Notes: generated by a model not told the origin, from the sequence alone. Shown: positions 33,543-45,741, counted from the stretch's first letter. The stretch: DNA of 51,414 nt from Gymnopilus junonius (GCA_015501075.1 JADNYJ010000248.1:1-51414); one strand, 5' to 3'. Made by a program: numbers and translations.

Positions 33543-36500
33543 ATGTCTTTGACTCCCACTGGCTGTGCTGTTGGACAGAATGGAGAGCTTCTCGATGCAT
33601 CCGAAATCACCTTCTACAATGACGTTGATGACAATGTGCCGATCTCGGAACCTTCCATTGCCTCTTCTCAGCCCAAACCATCGACATTGGACAACTTTTT
33701 CTTTTGCACTCCTCCCGCTGAATTTGTTGCCGGTTCTCGTCGATCTGCTCATGTTCCACGCCCTTCAGCAAAGGTCTTAGCTGCAAACAGCAACCTTCCT
33801 GAGACTGTCGCTGCTGGAGCCAAGCACTGTGCTGCAGCTAGTCTGGAACGGCCATCTGCTCATCGCCCACACATATCCAAAGGGGCAGAGGATAGCGACA
33901 ATGAATACAATTTGACAGATGTAGGGGCTCAGGAGGGTGATGGTGTCAGATTGGATGCATCTGTTGATGAAGAGGATGTGGAAGAAGATGTAGACGTGGC
34001 ATATGAACACACCAAGGCACTGGGTGATGCTGATCATCAGGTAAGCAATTATATCCATCTTCTTTATGTTACCTTACATAGTGCACTATAGGCTATGAAA
34101 AAGTGCCCCAAAGATGATCGCTCGGCTGATGTACAGACCATTTTTACTCGGGAGAAGGATTCAGTGAATCCTGACATGGGCGACAAGGAGGACGGTCATT
34201 GGTGTAAAATTTGCAAGTATGTGATTCACTTTCCCTTCTTTCTTTGTTACATTACTTACATTCCTTATCCGACCCAGAGACAAAGGTCTTCCACATAAGG
34301 ACTGCTTTTTCACGGGCAGTATTTCAACTTTGCGCACACATATCAGAAGGTATCTTCAAAATTTATACATTTTATGCAACAAACTCATTCCAGTAACAGG
34401 AATAAAAGCCATTACAAATGTTACCAAAAGCTGTGTGAAGAGCAAAGGATAGCAATGCATCCTCGGGCGATGCCAGACAGTAATGGGGATAACTTGTAAG
34501 TTTCATCACATTTTATTGCTTTCCCGTAGATGGTATTGAAAAAATATATTCAGATCGAGGCAGGGAACCCTCGATTCCGTCCTAATTCGCTTGCCGTGAA
34601 TTCCGACCTTTTCTGCAGCAGGATTGCTCAACTACATTGTTGAGCTTATAGTATCTGAGGATAAGGTATGTTTTATTTATTTGTTCGTTCTTCAATGTAT
34701 ATTTCTGAAATTTCCATTCAGGCTATGCATTTGATCAACTGCCCCGCATTTCGAAATCTCCTCCATTTCTGTCATCCTAGTCTTACCGAACAGGATATTC
34801 CTCATCGCACCAAACTTCGCAAGGAAATCATCGAATGGGCAAAACGTGTCGAGATACAGGTCAAAAAGAGTCTTTATGTAGGTGATTCACCCAAGTCCCT
34901 GTGTATTTGAGCTTATGTGAGTTGGATTAGGATGCTCCAGGACAAATATCATTCACCTTCAATTCGTGGACATTAGAGAGTGGCGAGCCATTTCTTTCCA
35001 TAACCAGTCACTATGTCATCGCACCTGTGGCTTCTCCATTGGATTGGGAATTGAAGGCGGATCAGTTGGCATTTAAACGGATTGATGGTAATCACTCTGG
35101 TGCAAACATAGGGAGGCTGCTGGTTGAAACCGTTGATCGATATGAGATATGAGAAAAGGTCAGTTTAAAAGACTTCGAATGTTCATTTATTTAAATTGAT
35201 TATATTCGAACACTAGTCTGGCTGGTGGACGGCTGATAATGCCTCCAACAATGACACTGCTTTAAAGACCTTCGGCAAAATCATCGATCCCGAGAAGAAG
35301 CGCTGGGATCCTATTCTCCATCGTGTTAGGTAAGAATACTCATACAATGCTTATCCGAGTCAAGACTTTACCAACCATGCAATATGTAGATGCATGGAAC
35401 ATTCTGTACACCTTGGAGCAGGTCATTTCATCGATGGTGTATTGCCTACATCTACCTCCAGCATTATGAAAAAGGTTCGCGCCAATGCTCATCAAGCCCA
35501 CAATCAAGGCAATGATGGGGAAGACGATGCTGATGGAGACAATGAAGACAATGAAGATGCTAATTTTGAAACAGGAGATTCAGTTGGAAAAGCCCTGGCT
35601 CTCGTTAAGCAGGTATGTATGATAATTTACTATGTTTAAACGGTAGACTCAAAAGTCTATAAAGATTAGGAAATCGCCCCAAGCATGTGTTTTCTTCCAG
35701 CGGTGCTGTGAAGAAACCAGCGTGCAAGTTTTTGAACTGAAGCTATGGGTTTGAACTTGCTGGGCATCCCTTTTCGAGTTTCTCGATAGGATTATTCTAT
35801 TACAGCTGGTAAGCACTTGATCCTCACACTTTTTTTTTGGTTGAAGATGCTAAAAACCTTCGAGGCCATGAACGTTTCACGTTACTTGCAGATGATAGCC
35901 CGACATCCCTAATTTACATGGCAAGTCATATGGGGACTTCGCTTGTCGAGAAGTGACTGGGTTAAATTAAAAGACATGCACGAAGTTTTGCAGGTACATA
36001 CTTGATTCGAATCCTTGATATTCCCTGTCTTAAGTAAATTGCATTCCTCTTTTTAGGAGCCCGCAACGCTACACAATCATTTTCCTCTTCGATCCATCCA
36101 ATGGTGGCAAGGATCGTTCTAGTCCTTGAGTTTCTTCAACAGACATGGGAAACATGTCAAAGCTTTCCCGCTTCATGGACATCTCTGACGTGATCCAAGA
36201 AGGACTCAAAAACCTTCAGAAATGGTATCAGCACACAGAAGATACTGAGTATATTTGTCTGCCTTGGTATGTTCAATCACGATCTACAAATTACAATGCC
36301 TCTTCACTAATTTCCCTTTTGTTTTCTTTCTTAGCCTTGGATCCAACCATCAAAAGGCATATACGGAAGAAAAGTGGAGCTTTGAGGATCATGAACATGG
36401 TGTAGATCATCTTCGTGAACTGGTAAGTACTTACTCATTCTTAGGATTGGTGTCCTGGCATTGATAGACTGCTACTCCGGTTAGTTTGATAAATATTATG

Positions 36501-37116
36501 AGGCTCATCCTACTGAGCAGAACACCAATTCGAGCCCTGGAGAGTGTATGTGTCAATTCCTTCAATTATCTCTTGACTCTGACCGTGATTTGATTGCAGT
36601 ACTCCCAAAATCGGACGTACACCATCCCAAAACCCAGTATGGTCACTCGTGGATGCAGAAGATGGTTCAAGAGTGCAAAGCATCCAGCAGTCGAATCTCA
36701 GAAGACCTGCATGCAGAACTTAATGCCTATCTTAATGATCCACTCGAAGATTATGTCGACAATGTTGTTCGCTGGTGGGGAGTACGTTTTTCTTGATTTT
36801 TGCTGTGTGGGTGTTCGAAATTCATCTAATGTCCTATTTGACAGCACAATTCAATCAGATACCCAACACTTTCGAGAATTGCCCGTGACTACCTGGCAAT
36901 TCAAGGGTCTGCTGTCATGTCAGAGCGTGCATTCTTGGGTGGGGCATTGACTGGTACTAAGTGCGCAACCGTCTCAATGTGGAGACTTTCGAGGCCCTTC
37001 AGATCCTCAAAAGCGGATATCGGAACGGCCATGTTAGTGCCTCTCAACAAGCCCAAGCTCACATAGATGCCTTCGTGAAGTCTTTGGACCTCAATTATGA
37101 TGCTGATTCCGAGTAG
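33543..37116 (+). pseudogene. hAT transposase (BED finger, RNase H-like core, dimerisation domain), decayed
   Basis: A multi-exon gene starting MSLTPTGCAVGQNGELLDAS. The acidic N-terminal exon ends at about 34040. A BED-type finger follows as HWCKICK, then CFFTGSISTLRTHISR across an intron. The core shows FTFNSWTLESGEPFLSITSH (about 34952), WWTADNASNNDTALKTFGKI (about 35222) with its acidic residue, and RCMEHSVHLGAGHF. The C-terminal dimerisation region reads LNDPLEDYVDNVVRWWG, LSRIARDYLAIQGSAVMSERAF and GYRNGHVSASQQAQAHIDAF. Breaks: in-frame TGA at 35150-35152 and at 35752-35754 (a WVRTRWAS-like site reads WV-stop-TCWAS), and a one-base loss near 36960 just after GALTGT. The stop near 34590 may lie inside an intron. 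The gene cannot make an active transposase as it stands. Confidence 0.75.
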
Positions 37117-37189
37117 TTACTCATTGCAACCATTACTACTATAGCGCCGATATTACTATTTTGATAAATACCCTTTCTTTGCATTCAGT

Positions 37190-37351
37190 TCCCATCCATA
37201 GTCCACATGAACCTGAACCGAACACCCTGAACATGTTCGCATGACGTCCCGTCCACGGTTCAATGATTTGGCTGAACTGAACCCATGGTCCCATTCAGCA
37301 TTCAGAAAAATGCCCTCGGAAACCGGACGGAACCGAACCACGGCAACACTA
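37190..37351 (-). repeat. Right terminal repeat and subterminal zone of the hAT element
   Basis: Ends AACCACGGCAACACTA. It contains repeated GAACC/GGTTC motifs mirrored from the left end. Confidence 0.65.
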
Positions 37352-37688
37352 TTTATCCAGGCCTTCTATTTCAGTCTCCTGTAGCCATAGACATTAAATT
37401 GTAACAGTTGCAATGACTGGTTAGTACAATTCCCAATGGGCTCTTCTCTAGCCTGGGGCAATAGGATTTTATAAATATAACTTACCACTTGGACCAGGAA
37501 GAAAATTCTGAATGACATCTTCTGAACTTGTATATGCCACTAAAAACATAACACATGCCAGTTCAGTTTACTGACCTATCATTCAGCCTCTATAAGAATA
37601 GCTAGAATAAAATAAGACTATAATTACATACATGGATAAATCATGATGATTAAATGCACTTCTTTCTCACTAGCTCTCCATAATCACC
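37352..37688. other. Short spacer between transposons
   Basis: AT-rich sequence with no recognised gene or repeat. Confidence 0.4.
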
Positions 37689-37896
37689 TGTACCAAGGGG
37701 CTCCCACCTGAGAAGTCTGAGACAACCACTCTATAGGACAGGTGGGGGGGATTAGCCTGGGGTCCTGGTCAGGGTCCCCCATATTAGGAAGAGACAGCAC
37801 TGGTGCTGGGCTATTTTTATGCTTGCAGCATCCTCGCCATCTCCTGGGCATAGCATACCATCTGAAGTGTTCTCTCCCTAGTGTACTTGTACATAG
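37689..37896 (+). repeat. LTR-like repeat, left arm
   Basis: About 205 bp running from TGTACCAAGGGGCTCCCACC to AGTGTACTTGTACA. It is matched in inverted orientation by 38364-38572 over its whole length, with scattered mismatches. The TG...CA ends suggest an LTR or LTR fragment. Confidence 0.6.
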
Positions 37897-37959
37897 CTCT
37901 TTCTTTACCAATAAATAATATTTCTTCTCTTTATTCTTTACCTTTCCCTCTACAACACC

Positions 37960-38280
37960 AATGCTGACTCAGAAGAAGGTGATCACAGCTGTTGAAGCAA
38001 ATCCACCTAAGCATGTAAATTTTCATGTCAGAAATGGAATGCTGAAGTGATTGAAATTGTTTTTGGGACAGAGAGATGATTGTGGTAGACTGTTTGCTCA
38101 ATGTGATCTTTGTGGCACCCTTATTGCACTTAGCCCCAGATGTTCACTGAGCAATATGTTGAAGGATGACTGGAGAACAAGGAACCAAGTCCCAGAAAGC
38201 AACAGCATTGAGGTCCCACTTGAAGAAAGAGATTCATGCAAAAGAGGATCATCTGATGCTTCACAAGCATCCTTGGCTTA
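37960..38280 (+). pseudogene. Transposase-like scrap between the LTR-like arms
   Basis: A frame near 37960 starts MLTQKKVITAVEANPPKHVN, has a stop near 38048, and continues FLGQRDDCGRLFAQCDLCGT to LKDDWRTRNQVPESNS and a stop at 38281. The Cys-x2-Cys in CDLCG recalls a BED-type finger, so it may be the N-terminus of a hAT-like transposase. The fragment is too short for firm identification. Confidence 0.35.
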
Positions 38281-38363
38281 AGACAACCATCACCATCAAA
38301 AAAACATAGAGAGATTTTGACATAATATTCCTAATATATGATTTACATACCTAAATTGTCTGG

Positions 38364-38572
38364 ACAATACAAGTATGCTACAGAGAGAACACTTCAGATG
38401 TGCTATGCCAGGAGATGGCGAGGATGCTGTGAGCATAAAAATAGCCTGGCACCAGTGCTGTCTCTTCCTAATATGGGGGACACTGACCAGGACCCCGGGC
38501 TAACCCCCCCCACCCATCCTATAGAGTGGTTGTCTTGGACTTCTCAGGTGGGAGCCCCTTGACCTGTACTGT
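38364..38572 (-). repeat. LTR-like repeat, right arm, inverted
   Basis: Reverse complement of 37689-37896. Plus strand reads GAGAACACTTCAGATGTGCT at its inner side and CTCAGGTGGGAGCCCCTTGA at its outer side. Confidence 0.6.
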
Positions 38573-38939
38573 AGTGATAAGACATGTCTTCATTTGGCCT
38601 GGGCTCTGTCAGAAGTCAGTGGAAAATAGGCTGCTGTGTGTTTGCAAAGGAAGCTTAAAAGATTTCTTGGATTGACAAACCTGGGAAAGTTTCCTGTCAT
38701 CTAGACCAGTGACCATTCAGTGTACATATGAGGTGGAATGAGCTGAGGTGCCTTGATACCCTGACCAGTACAGCTGAGTTTAAAACAGGGGTGTACTGAG
38801 TGTACTGACAGTGATCAAAAATTGATGATGGAACATCTCTTAGAATGCCCATACTCCAATGTGTTCAAGGGTGCAGGTCCTGATGTCTCTTGAGCTGATT
38901 GTTGGTAAACAGAAGGCTCAAGAGATCAAGATTCGAAAA
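38573..38939. other. Spacer left of the copia element
   Basis: No gene or repeat recognised. The last 5 bp before the LTR (GAAAA) do not match those after the right LTR (CCTGT). Confidence 0.4.
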
Positions 38940-39402
38940 TGTTGACATGATAAGTGTCCATGTGACTACATCACATGACTCACATGACACGCATGATCAG
39001 ATGGTCTATACATGCACTAGATCCAGTGATGACAGAGTATCACAGTCATCTTATATGACTAAAACATGTGATCACTTAGTGAGCATATTACTCATCTTAT
39101 GAGTAGATATTAGTAATTATATAGTAATTAGCTGAGTAATTGCCTTATGCATTACTCATACGTAGTTAGTCACTGCATGTCCTGTAGGTATATAAGGACA
39201 CTCTAAACAGCATCCTAATCTAAGTCATTTGTACTTCTGTAGTAGCCTAAGTAGTCACCTTAGCACTAGCCTCTTACAACCCAGGTAAGATAGTAGTTAC
39301 AATGATACTATGCAGAGCGCATCATGCATAACAGTGTTTACCACTGTGTGCACATAGTGCAAGACAGTGTTTATCACTGTGTGCACTATTTGCTGCTCGA
39401 TA
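38940..39402 (+). repeat. 5' LTR of the copia element
   Basis: Starts TGTTGACATGATAAGTGTCC. It is 463 bp against 430 bp at the other end because it carries a partial tandem duplication (ACAGTGTTTACCACTGTGTG then ACAGTGTTTATCACTGTGTG, about 39331-39385). Its end is set at CTCGATA by alignment to the 3' LTR. Confidence 0.85.
39189..39196 (+). promoter_or_regulatory. TATA box in the 5' LTR
   Basis: TATATAAG within GTAGGTATATAAGGAC, kept in the 3' LTR at 45559-45566. It is the expected core promoter for the genomic transcript. Confidence 0.55.
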
Positions 39403-39414
39403 GGTTATGGGCCC
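39403..39414 (+). promoter_or_regulatory. Primer-binding-site candidate
   Basis: GGTTATGGGCCC immediately follows the 5' LTR. The position is right for tRNA-primed minus-strand synthesis; the matching tRNA was not verified. Confidence 0.45.
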
Positions 39415-39836
39415 CGATAGCAAAGCATGCTGTTCACCATTGGCAGAACCTGCTGGACATTGAGTTTGCCTTAGGGCAGAACCTGTCTAGCATTGTTTGC
39501 CATTGTGCAGAACCTGCTTAGCATCGGTCTGTAGCTTACTTCTACCTGGGAAGATAGTTTGCCATTAGGCAGAACATCAACCACAGCTGTTCGTTGCTAG
39601 ACAGAATGCTCTCCCACAATTGTTCACTACCATGCGCAACATTGTATAGGGCCTTGTCATGTGGGCCTGGACATCTGTCACTGTCTGGACAAATTGCCCT
39701 TAAGGGGTTAATTCCATGCCTGGCGCAGGTATTTTTAGCAGTGCTTTCCTTTTTTAGCGCACTTCTTACACACCTGTCGCTGACACAACCCAGCCTTTTT
39801 CTTAACAGAAATTCCAATTGTCCTAACAACTCAACA

Positions 39837-40482
39837 ATGTCTTCAGTAAAGAACACCACTTCTATCTCCTTCACCGCCTCTGACCTTCCAAAATTTGATG
39901 GTCATCACTACCACCAATGGGCATCAAAGATGGAGGCAGTCATACTCCATATGGATGTTAAAGCCGTCCTTGAAGGCACCCTTACTGCTCCTCCAGAGCA
40001 AGCAATTAGGGAACCCGCTTTTCCCTCTGGCACTCATGCCACCGACACCACTCCTGCCACCGGGCCTACCCAGGGTGATCTCAACCTATACAACGCCCGC
40101 TTCTCTCACTGGACTGCCACCGAGGAAACATACCACCATAAATTGGAGAGTTTCAACTCCAAGAATGCCAAGGTGCTCAGCCTTTTGGCCATGTGCCTCG
40201 ATACTGGTATATGGGACCAGGTAAAAACCCTGTCTGCAGCTCAAGCATGGGATTGGATCAAGATGAAGTACTCCAAGGAGATGTTTGTCGAGACCCTCGA
40301 GGACTTTAGGGTCCTGATGAATCTCAAGATAGATCTATCCAATCCCAACCCCCAGCTTGCCAAGTTCCATTACCACTATGGGCGTCTCCCACTTGTCAAT
40401 GATGCAAATCCCTCAGCATCAACTGGTTCCACTGGCATGGTACCCATGGTTTCTGAATCCATGGCATGCCTATTCTACTCAT
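39837..40482 (+). pseudogene. copia gag (capsid) fragment
   Basis: The frame starts MSSVKNTTSISFTASDLPKF and continues DGHHYHQWASKMEAVILHMD, the usual N-terminus of fungal copia Gag (UBN2-like region). WDWIKMKYSKEM and LEDFRVLMNLKIDL follow. The frame changes at about 40380 and ends early at 40482. A later piece (near 40870) reads SARFVEDSDEEPF, but the CCHC zinc knuckle expected before it is not readable. Confidence 0.7.
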
Positions 40483-41818
40483 GAATCTTCCACTTGCCAT
40501 GAACGTCACATCGCAAGAATCCATTTATCAGCGATGATGGAAGATTTCACAGGCAAAACTCAGTTCCAAATATGGAACTGAAAGACCTCTTTGACAGCAT
40601 TCGCACCACATGGGCTGCCGATTTGGGCACCTTAAGCAGCACGAGCAACCCAAGGCAGCACATTCTATGTGCTGAAGCAGCTCAACCAGCCTAAGGACAG
40701 CCGCCCAGAAACCAACAGGCTAGCAATGCGAATGCGCAGCACAATACTGCGATCAAAGGGAAAGGTCCCGAACCACACCACTCTGATCAGCAGAATGCTG
40801 GTAACCCCAGCAGTTCACAGAAAAAGAGTACCCTAAGAGGAAACCCTGCTGCTCTGGCTTCAAACCAAAGTCAGCGCGCTTTGTTGAGGACTCCGATGAA
40901 GAGCCATTTATGCTCACATCATCGTGCATTTCCCGCCACTAGAGAAATCGCACCCAGTCCCCACTACTCACAATGTTGTTGAGATTAGTGGGAGAGGTAC
41001 TATTACCTCTCACAAAGTCCGTGAAGGTGCCTGGAAGAACCCCACTTGGGGAATGGCACCATACCCCTCTTTTAGGAAATCTGGGACCTGATGTCTCAGA
41101 TCAGGGTTACCCCGACTATTGCCACCTCGAGTAGATTGAGGAAGTCGCCCTTAATACGGGTGCAAGTAGGATTGCCGAGAATGTGGGAATGAGTAGCACT
41201 GTGCATTTACACAGTAGCACCACCACAGAGGATGTTGCATCAGGGTCATCAATGATGACCGAGATCTATAATGATCTCTTTGGTCCTGAGCCCTATCGGG
41301 CGCTGACCCCAGATCCTTCTCAGATGGCAGTCAATTCTGAACTGCTTATGGCAGAAGACTGGAATCGATGAATGGAGTAGTGTCACAAGGCGATCTCGCC
41401 TATGTGGACGATGATGAGGAGTATATCTCCTTTGGGGAAGAAGATCTTCCACTGCCACTGCCAATCAGTGAGTCCCTACATCTTGGATTGCACTATATTG
41501 GTGCTGATGGCAACATTGTCACTAAAAGGCTCAACAGAGCCAGGATGATATGTACAGATGATGTGGGATTCGGACCCGATCTCCTATGAGGATGAGATCG
41601 AGCAGAATCATGGTGATTCAGTGCTCCTCCCTCATCTGGACTGGCAAGTACCTTCTTGTTCACATGTTGACAAGATACTAACTGATCAACCCACAGGTAT
41701 TAATACACTGTATGGGGTAGATAGTAAATTAAATTTATTTACTATCTACAATATATATCTTGATCATGTTGTCTCTTGTGTGAACTGTAAGGGAAAGGAA
41801 ATGAAAAATGTTTGAGGA

Positions 41819-42360
41819 ATGGCTTGTAGATTCCGGAGCGTCCTTACATTTTTCTGGACAAATCTCCGATTCTCGGAACTTACCAAATTTCCAAGCAAAG
41901 AAAGACCAAAGGTCCAAACTGCTAAGGCATAGCCTTTGTCGATGGATTTGGTACTGTTTTTATTAAAACAGAAGTTACGATAAAGATAATACTGTGATGC
42001 ATGAAACATTGCACTTCATCCAGTATTCTACATGCCTGCTGTGACTGTACGACTTCTGTCGATGGGTCAAATCCTCAGTGCAAACAATATTGTGTTAGGT
42101 GATTCACGATCACTTAATTTCATATCCAAAGAGAATAGCCACACCATTCTAAATGCATTGCCGAAGCATTCTCATCATGACACTATGTTTTGGGTTAAAT
42201 TGCAGATCATCTCTGGAAAGAACTTGATCGGATGGAATCGGTACATGCCGAAGATTACGATCTATGGCATAGATGACTCGGACACCCTTCCACTCAAGTG
42301 TTCAAGAAGTTTAAGGCTAATTCCGAAACTTCCCATCTATTAAAGTCCGAAGGACTGGCA
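41819..42360 (+). pseudogene. copia aspartic protease region
   Basis: WLVDSGASLHF at about 41820-41852 carries the catalytic DSGA motif of retroviral-type proteases. Frames shift within the following 500 bp. The protease would cleave the polyprotein but is not expressed intact here. Confidence 0.6.
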
Positions 42361-43540
42361 TATGCGAAGGTTGCGCAAAAGGAAAGATGCATTCATGCTC
42401 TTTCCCAGACAATGTCAAATGTGCAACCAGACCATTCCAGCGGATCCATTCAGACCTTAAGGAGTATCTGGTGACTTCATATCACTGATACAAATATTTC
42501 ATTTCCTTTATTGATGATCACACATCAAATACTTGGGTCACACTCCTCAAACGAAAGAGTGATGCAAAAGACACCACCAGGCAATTTTTAGCCATGGTAA
42601 AAACCAAGTATAATGCCAAAGTTGAAGAATGGATGAGCAACAATGGCAGTGAATACATCGATAAGGAATACTTAGAAATCCTTAAGGATCTTGGGATCAA
42701 GATCCAAAGAAGCGTACCACATCAGCCCCAAATGAATGGTTGAGCTGAATGCTTCAATCGGACTTTAGATGAGAAAGCCAAGTCTATGCACCTATTAGCC
42801 TGTCTCCCTGACAGCTGGTGGGAGTTTTGCATCATACACACAGTCTATTTATACAATAGAACTCCCATGCATCAACTCGACTGGAAATCTCCATTTGAAT
42901 TAATCAATGGAGAGAAGCCTGATTTGTCACACCTATGGGTGTTAGGATGTGGGGCATATGTGTTCCTTCCAAAGGATACATGGGCAAATAAACTTTTGCC
43001 CAAATCCGAGTTGATGATATTCCTTGGATATCATGGACATCATTCTAATATGATGTTCATGCGAAGCCCCAACAATGTTCTATTCATAGCTGCCACAGTG
43101 CTTTTTGATGAACATTTGTTTCCTAAATGCCAAAAGGCTAAAGTACTGCTGCTTACCCAAATACATAAGCACACCTCCCTGGAGGAACCTGTTTTGGAAT
43201 TGGAGGACAGTGATTCTCATGATGGTGATGAACCATCCTATAGACCACCCCCAAATAATCCGTCAAGTGAGACTGAGGTACCTCATGATGATGAGCCACC
43301 CAAGACTCCACCTCCCGAGTCACTAGCAGATACTTGTCCAAGTATGCCTTCTACTCCTGGGCAAGGACCGAGATCTAATCTCCCACCACCTGCACTGCAG
43401 AAACCCCATGCTGGTCCATCAGGGGAGCTGCCGGTGATGCTCCAAGAAGGAGCACTCATGAGAGTAAAAGTATGCAAAAAGAAGGGAACATATACCCTCC
43501 TGGTACAGCCACCGATAGAGATTGCCAGCATAAATTAGAC
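42361..43540 (+). pseudogene. copia integrase
   Basis: The zinc-binding end reads CEGCAKGKMHS (about 42364), then the core with HSDLKEYLV (first Asp), WMSNNGSEYID (normally SDNGSEY, so the second Asp is Asn) and QMNG-stop-AECFNRTL, where TGA at 42742-42744 replaces the family Arg before the Glu. From 42786 the frame is open: CLPDSWWEFCIIHTVYLYNR, MIFLGYHGHHSNM, and a Pro/Ser-rich tail to 43538. With Asn at a catalytic site and a stop next to the catalytic Glu, it is inactive. Confidence 0.8.
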
Positions 43541-43699
43541 ATAACTGGATCCACTCCAAATTTGTCTACAGCCTCTAGTGACCACGTGGCTGAGTACCCA
43601 TACAATCCCAATATGGGAGTGGAAGGGGGAGCACATTGGCATGCCTATTTACTTTCTAAGGCAATTTCTGATAGTGCACTTCCAGATCCATTGAACGTC

Positions 43700-44590
43700 T
43701 GAAATTGGACTAGTAAAGATCTTAGATGGCTACCTGCTGATCAACAACAGGAATGGCACAAGGCTCAATTCGAAGAATTAGAGGCCCTTCATAAACAAAA
43801 AGTTTATGAGCTTGCTGACCTACCTCCAGGCTGAAAGGCCATCAAAAATCATTGGGTTTTCGATATTAAGTCCAATGGACGTAAAAAAGCCCATCTAGTT
43901 GCCAAGGGATTTTCCCAAATAGAAGGCCTAGACTATGACGAGATCTTCTCACCGGTTGTCCGGTTCGAGTCAGTCCGAACAATCTTAGCCTTAGCGACCC
44001 TTGAGAAATGGCGCATAGAGTCCCTTGACATCAAATCAGCTTTCCTATATGGGAAACTTGACAAGGAGATGTATATGGAACAGCCTGATGGCTTTACCAT
44101 AAAGGCACAAGAGAAGAAAGTACTCCACCTGCTCAAAGCTATCTATGGGCTAAAACAAGCCACATGTGCATGGTGGTCTGAACTTGATCACTCCCTTAAA
44201 GAGCTCAGTTTCACATGCCTATATGCTGATGCTGGCATATTTGTCACAAGGCATAGTGATGGGACCCTTGTCATTATGTTGGCATATGTTGATGATATTA
44301 TCGTCACAGGTCCTAACACCGAATTAGTCTGACAAAAGAAGCAGTTATTTATGACTGCATGGGAATGTCGAGACCTAGGTGTATGTTAGGAGTTTCTCCA
44401 CATGAGAATCATGTACATTAAAGGCAAGACCTACATTGATCAAATGCCGTACCTTAATAAGATTCTTACATGCTTCAGAATGACGAATGCGAAAGCAGCA
44501 CAGACTCCATTACCTACCGGGTATAAGCCAGAACCCTTTACAGGCATGAGTTCGGCTTCACTTTGGTCAGAGTACAATCGGTGATCAGTT
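43700..44590 (+). pseudogene. copia reverse transcriptase
   Basis: Recognisable RVT_2 motifs: WHKAQFEELEALHKQKVYEL, NHWVFDIKSNG, AHLVAKGFSQIEGLDYDEIF, SPVVRFESVRTILALA, DIKSAFLYGKLDKEMYMEQP, LLKAIYGLKQA, and the YVDD active site at 44284-44295. Stops include TGA at 43832-43834 and several after 44332. Confidence 0.85.
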
Positions 44591-44659
44591 CCCTGCTATA
44601 TTTAATGCTAGGAACATGACCCGATATAGCCTTTGCTGTAACACAGATAGCTAAGTTCG

Positions 44660-45252
44660 CTGCGAACCCATCTGATGAACATCTGAACCGTGCTAAATAT
44701 ATCATGTGCTACCTTGTTGGTACACGCAACTATGCACTTGTGTTTGATGGAAACAGCGACAAAGGCTTGTATGCCTACTGTGATGCCTCATACAGTGATG
44801 ATAGAACAGAGCCTGATCGCATGCATCGATCTACGCAGGGATACTTCTTTTCCCTTGCTAGCGGGAGTATCAAATGGCACTCCAAAATGCAGACTCTAGT
44901 ATCAATGTCATCCACAATGGCAGAATACATGGCACTCTCTGACTGTGCATGTGATTGTGCATGGTTTAAGATTCTATTTGAAGAACTCGGGATGTCAATC
45001 CCATACGTTCCCTTATATGGAGATAGTCATGGAGCTATTTTTAACTCGCAAAATCCCATCACCCAAAAAGGGATAAAGCACATTGAAATACGCTACCACT
45101 ATATCCGGGAACAAATAGAACTTGGGAACATTAAAATAGAGCACGTCCCTATGGACAAAAATGTTGCCGATATGTTCACCAAGAATCTAGGCCCTACCCT
45201 GTTCCTTAAACATAGACAGGCTCTAGGCATAGAGTTCTATCCCTTAGAATAG
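44660..45252 (+). pseudogene. copia RNase H
   Basis: An open 3' end of the polyprotein with YAYCDASYSDD, STQGYFFSLASGSIKWHSK, SSTMAEYMALSDCACDCAWF and IKIEHVPMDKNVADMFTKNL, ending in stop TAG at 45250-45252. DAS and AEY carry the acidic residues. This is the best preserved part. Confidence 0.85.
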
Positions 45253-45302
45253 AATACTGACACATCATGTCAGAACAAGTATGTGCGCTAATGGCACTAC
45301 TT

Positions 45303-45311
45303 GAGGGGGAG
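45303..45311 (+). promoter_or_regulatory. Polypurine tract
   Basis: GAGGGGGAG directly abuts the 3' LTR, the expected plus-strand primer. Confidence 0.7.
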
Positions 45312-45741
45312 TGTTGACATGATAAGTGTCCATGTGACTACATCACATGACTCACATGACATGCATGATCAGACGCATCTATATGTGACTAGATCCAGTG
45401 ACAACAGAGTATCACAGTCATCTTATATGACTAAAACATGTGATCACTTAGTGAGTATTACTCATCTTATGAGTAGATATTAGTAATTACATAGTAATTA
45501 GCTGAGTAATTGCCTTATGCATTACTCATATGTAGTTAGTCACTGCATGTCCTGTAGGTATATAAGGACGCTCTAAACAGCATCCTAATCTAAGTCATTT
45601 GCACTTCTAAGTAGTAGCCTAAGTAGTCACCTTAGCACTAGCCTCTCACAACCCAGGTAAGCTAGTAGCTACATCGATACTATGCAGAGCACATCGTGCA
45701 GAACAGTGTTTGATGCTGTGTGCACTATTTGCTGTTCAATA
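45312..45741 (+). repeat. 3' LTR of the copia element
   Basis: Starts TGTTGACATGATAAGTGTCC and ends GCTGTTCAATA, with scattered substitutions relative to the 5' LTR. It lacks the tandem duplication seen there. Confidence 0.85.

Larger units (their letters stand above)
32889..37351 (+). mobile_element. hAT-superfamily DNA transposon, decayed
   Basis: Ends TAGTGTTGCCGCGGTTCAG (left) and, inverted, TAGTGTTGCCGTGGTTCGG (right); a TAGTGTTG-type end is usual for hAT elements. Subterminal zones at 32895-33120 and 37190-37345 are rich in GAACC/GGTTC motifs in both orientations. The interior encodes a BED-finger hAT transposase with stops. The 8-bp flanks (CACGTGAC and TTTATCCA) do not match, so the target duplication has been lost or an end was replaced. 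Confidence 0.8.
38940..45741 (+). mobile_element. Ty1/copia-type LTR retrotransposon, decayed, both LTRs present
   Basis: Two direct LTRs (38940-39402 and 45312-45741) flank 5.9 kb with the copia order gag, protease, integrase, reverse transcriptase, RNase H. A purine tract GAGGGGGAG sits directly before the right LTR and a GGTTATGGGCCC primer-site-like sequence directly after the left LTR. The interior has many stops and frameshifts, so it is not autonomous. No matching 5-bp target duplication flanks it. Confidence 0.9.

Noticed and set aside
42786..43538. An independent host gene with a Pro-rich tail
   Set aside because: It is the C-terminal half of copia integrase, directly between the integrase core and reverse transcriptase.
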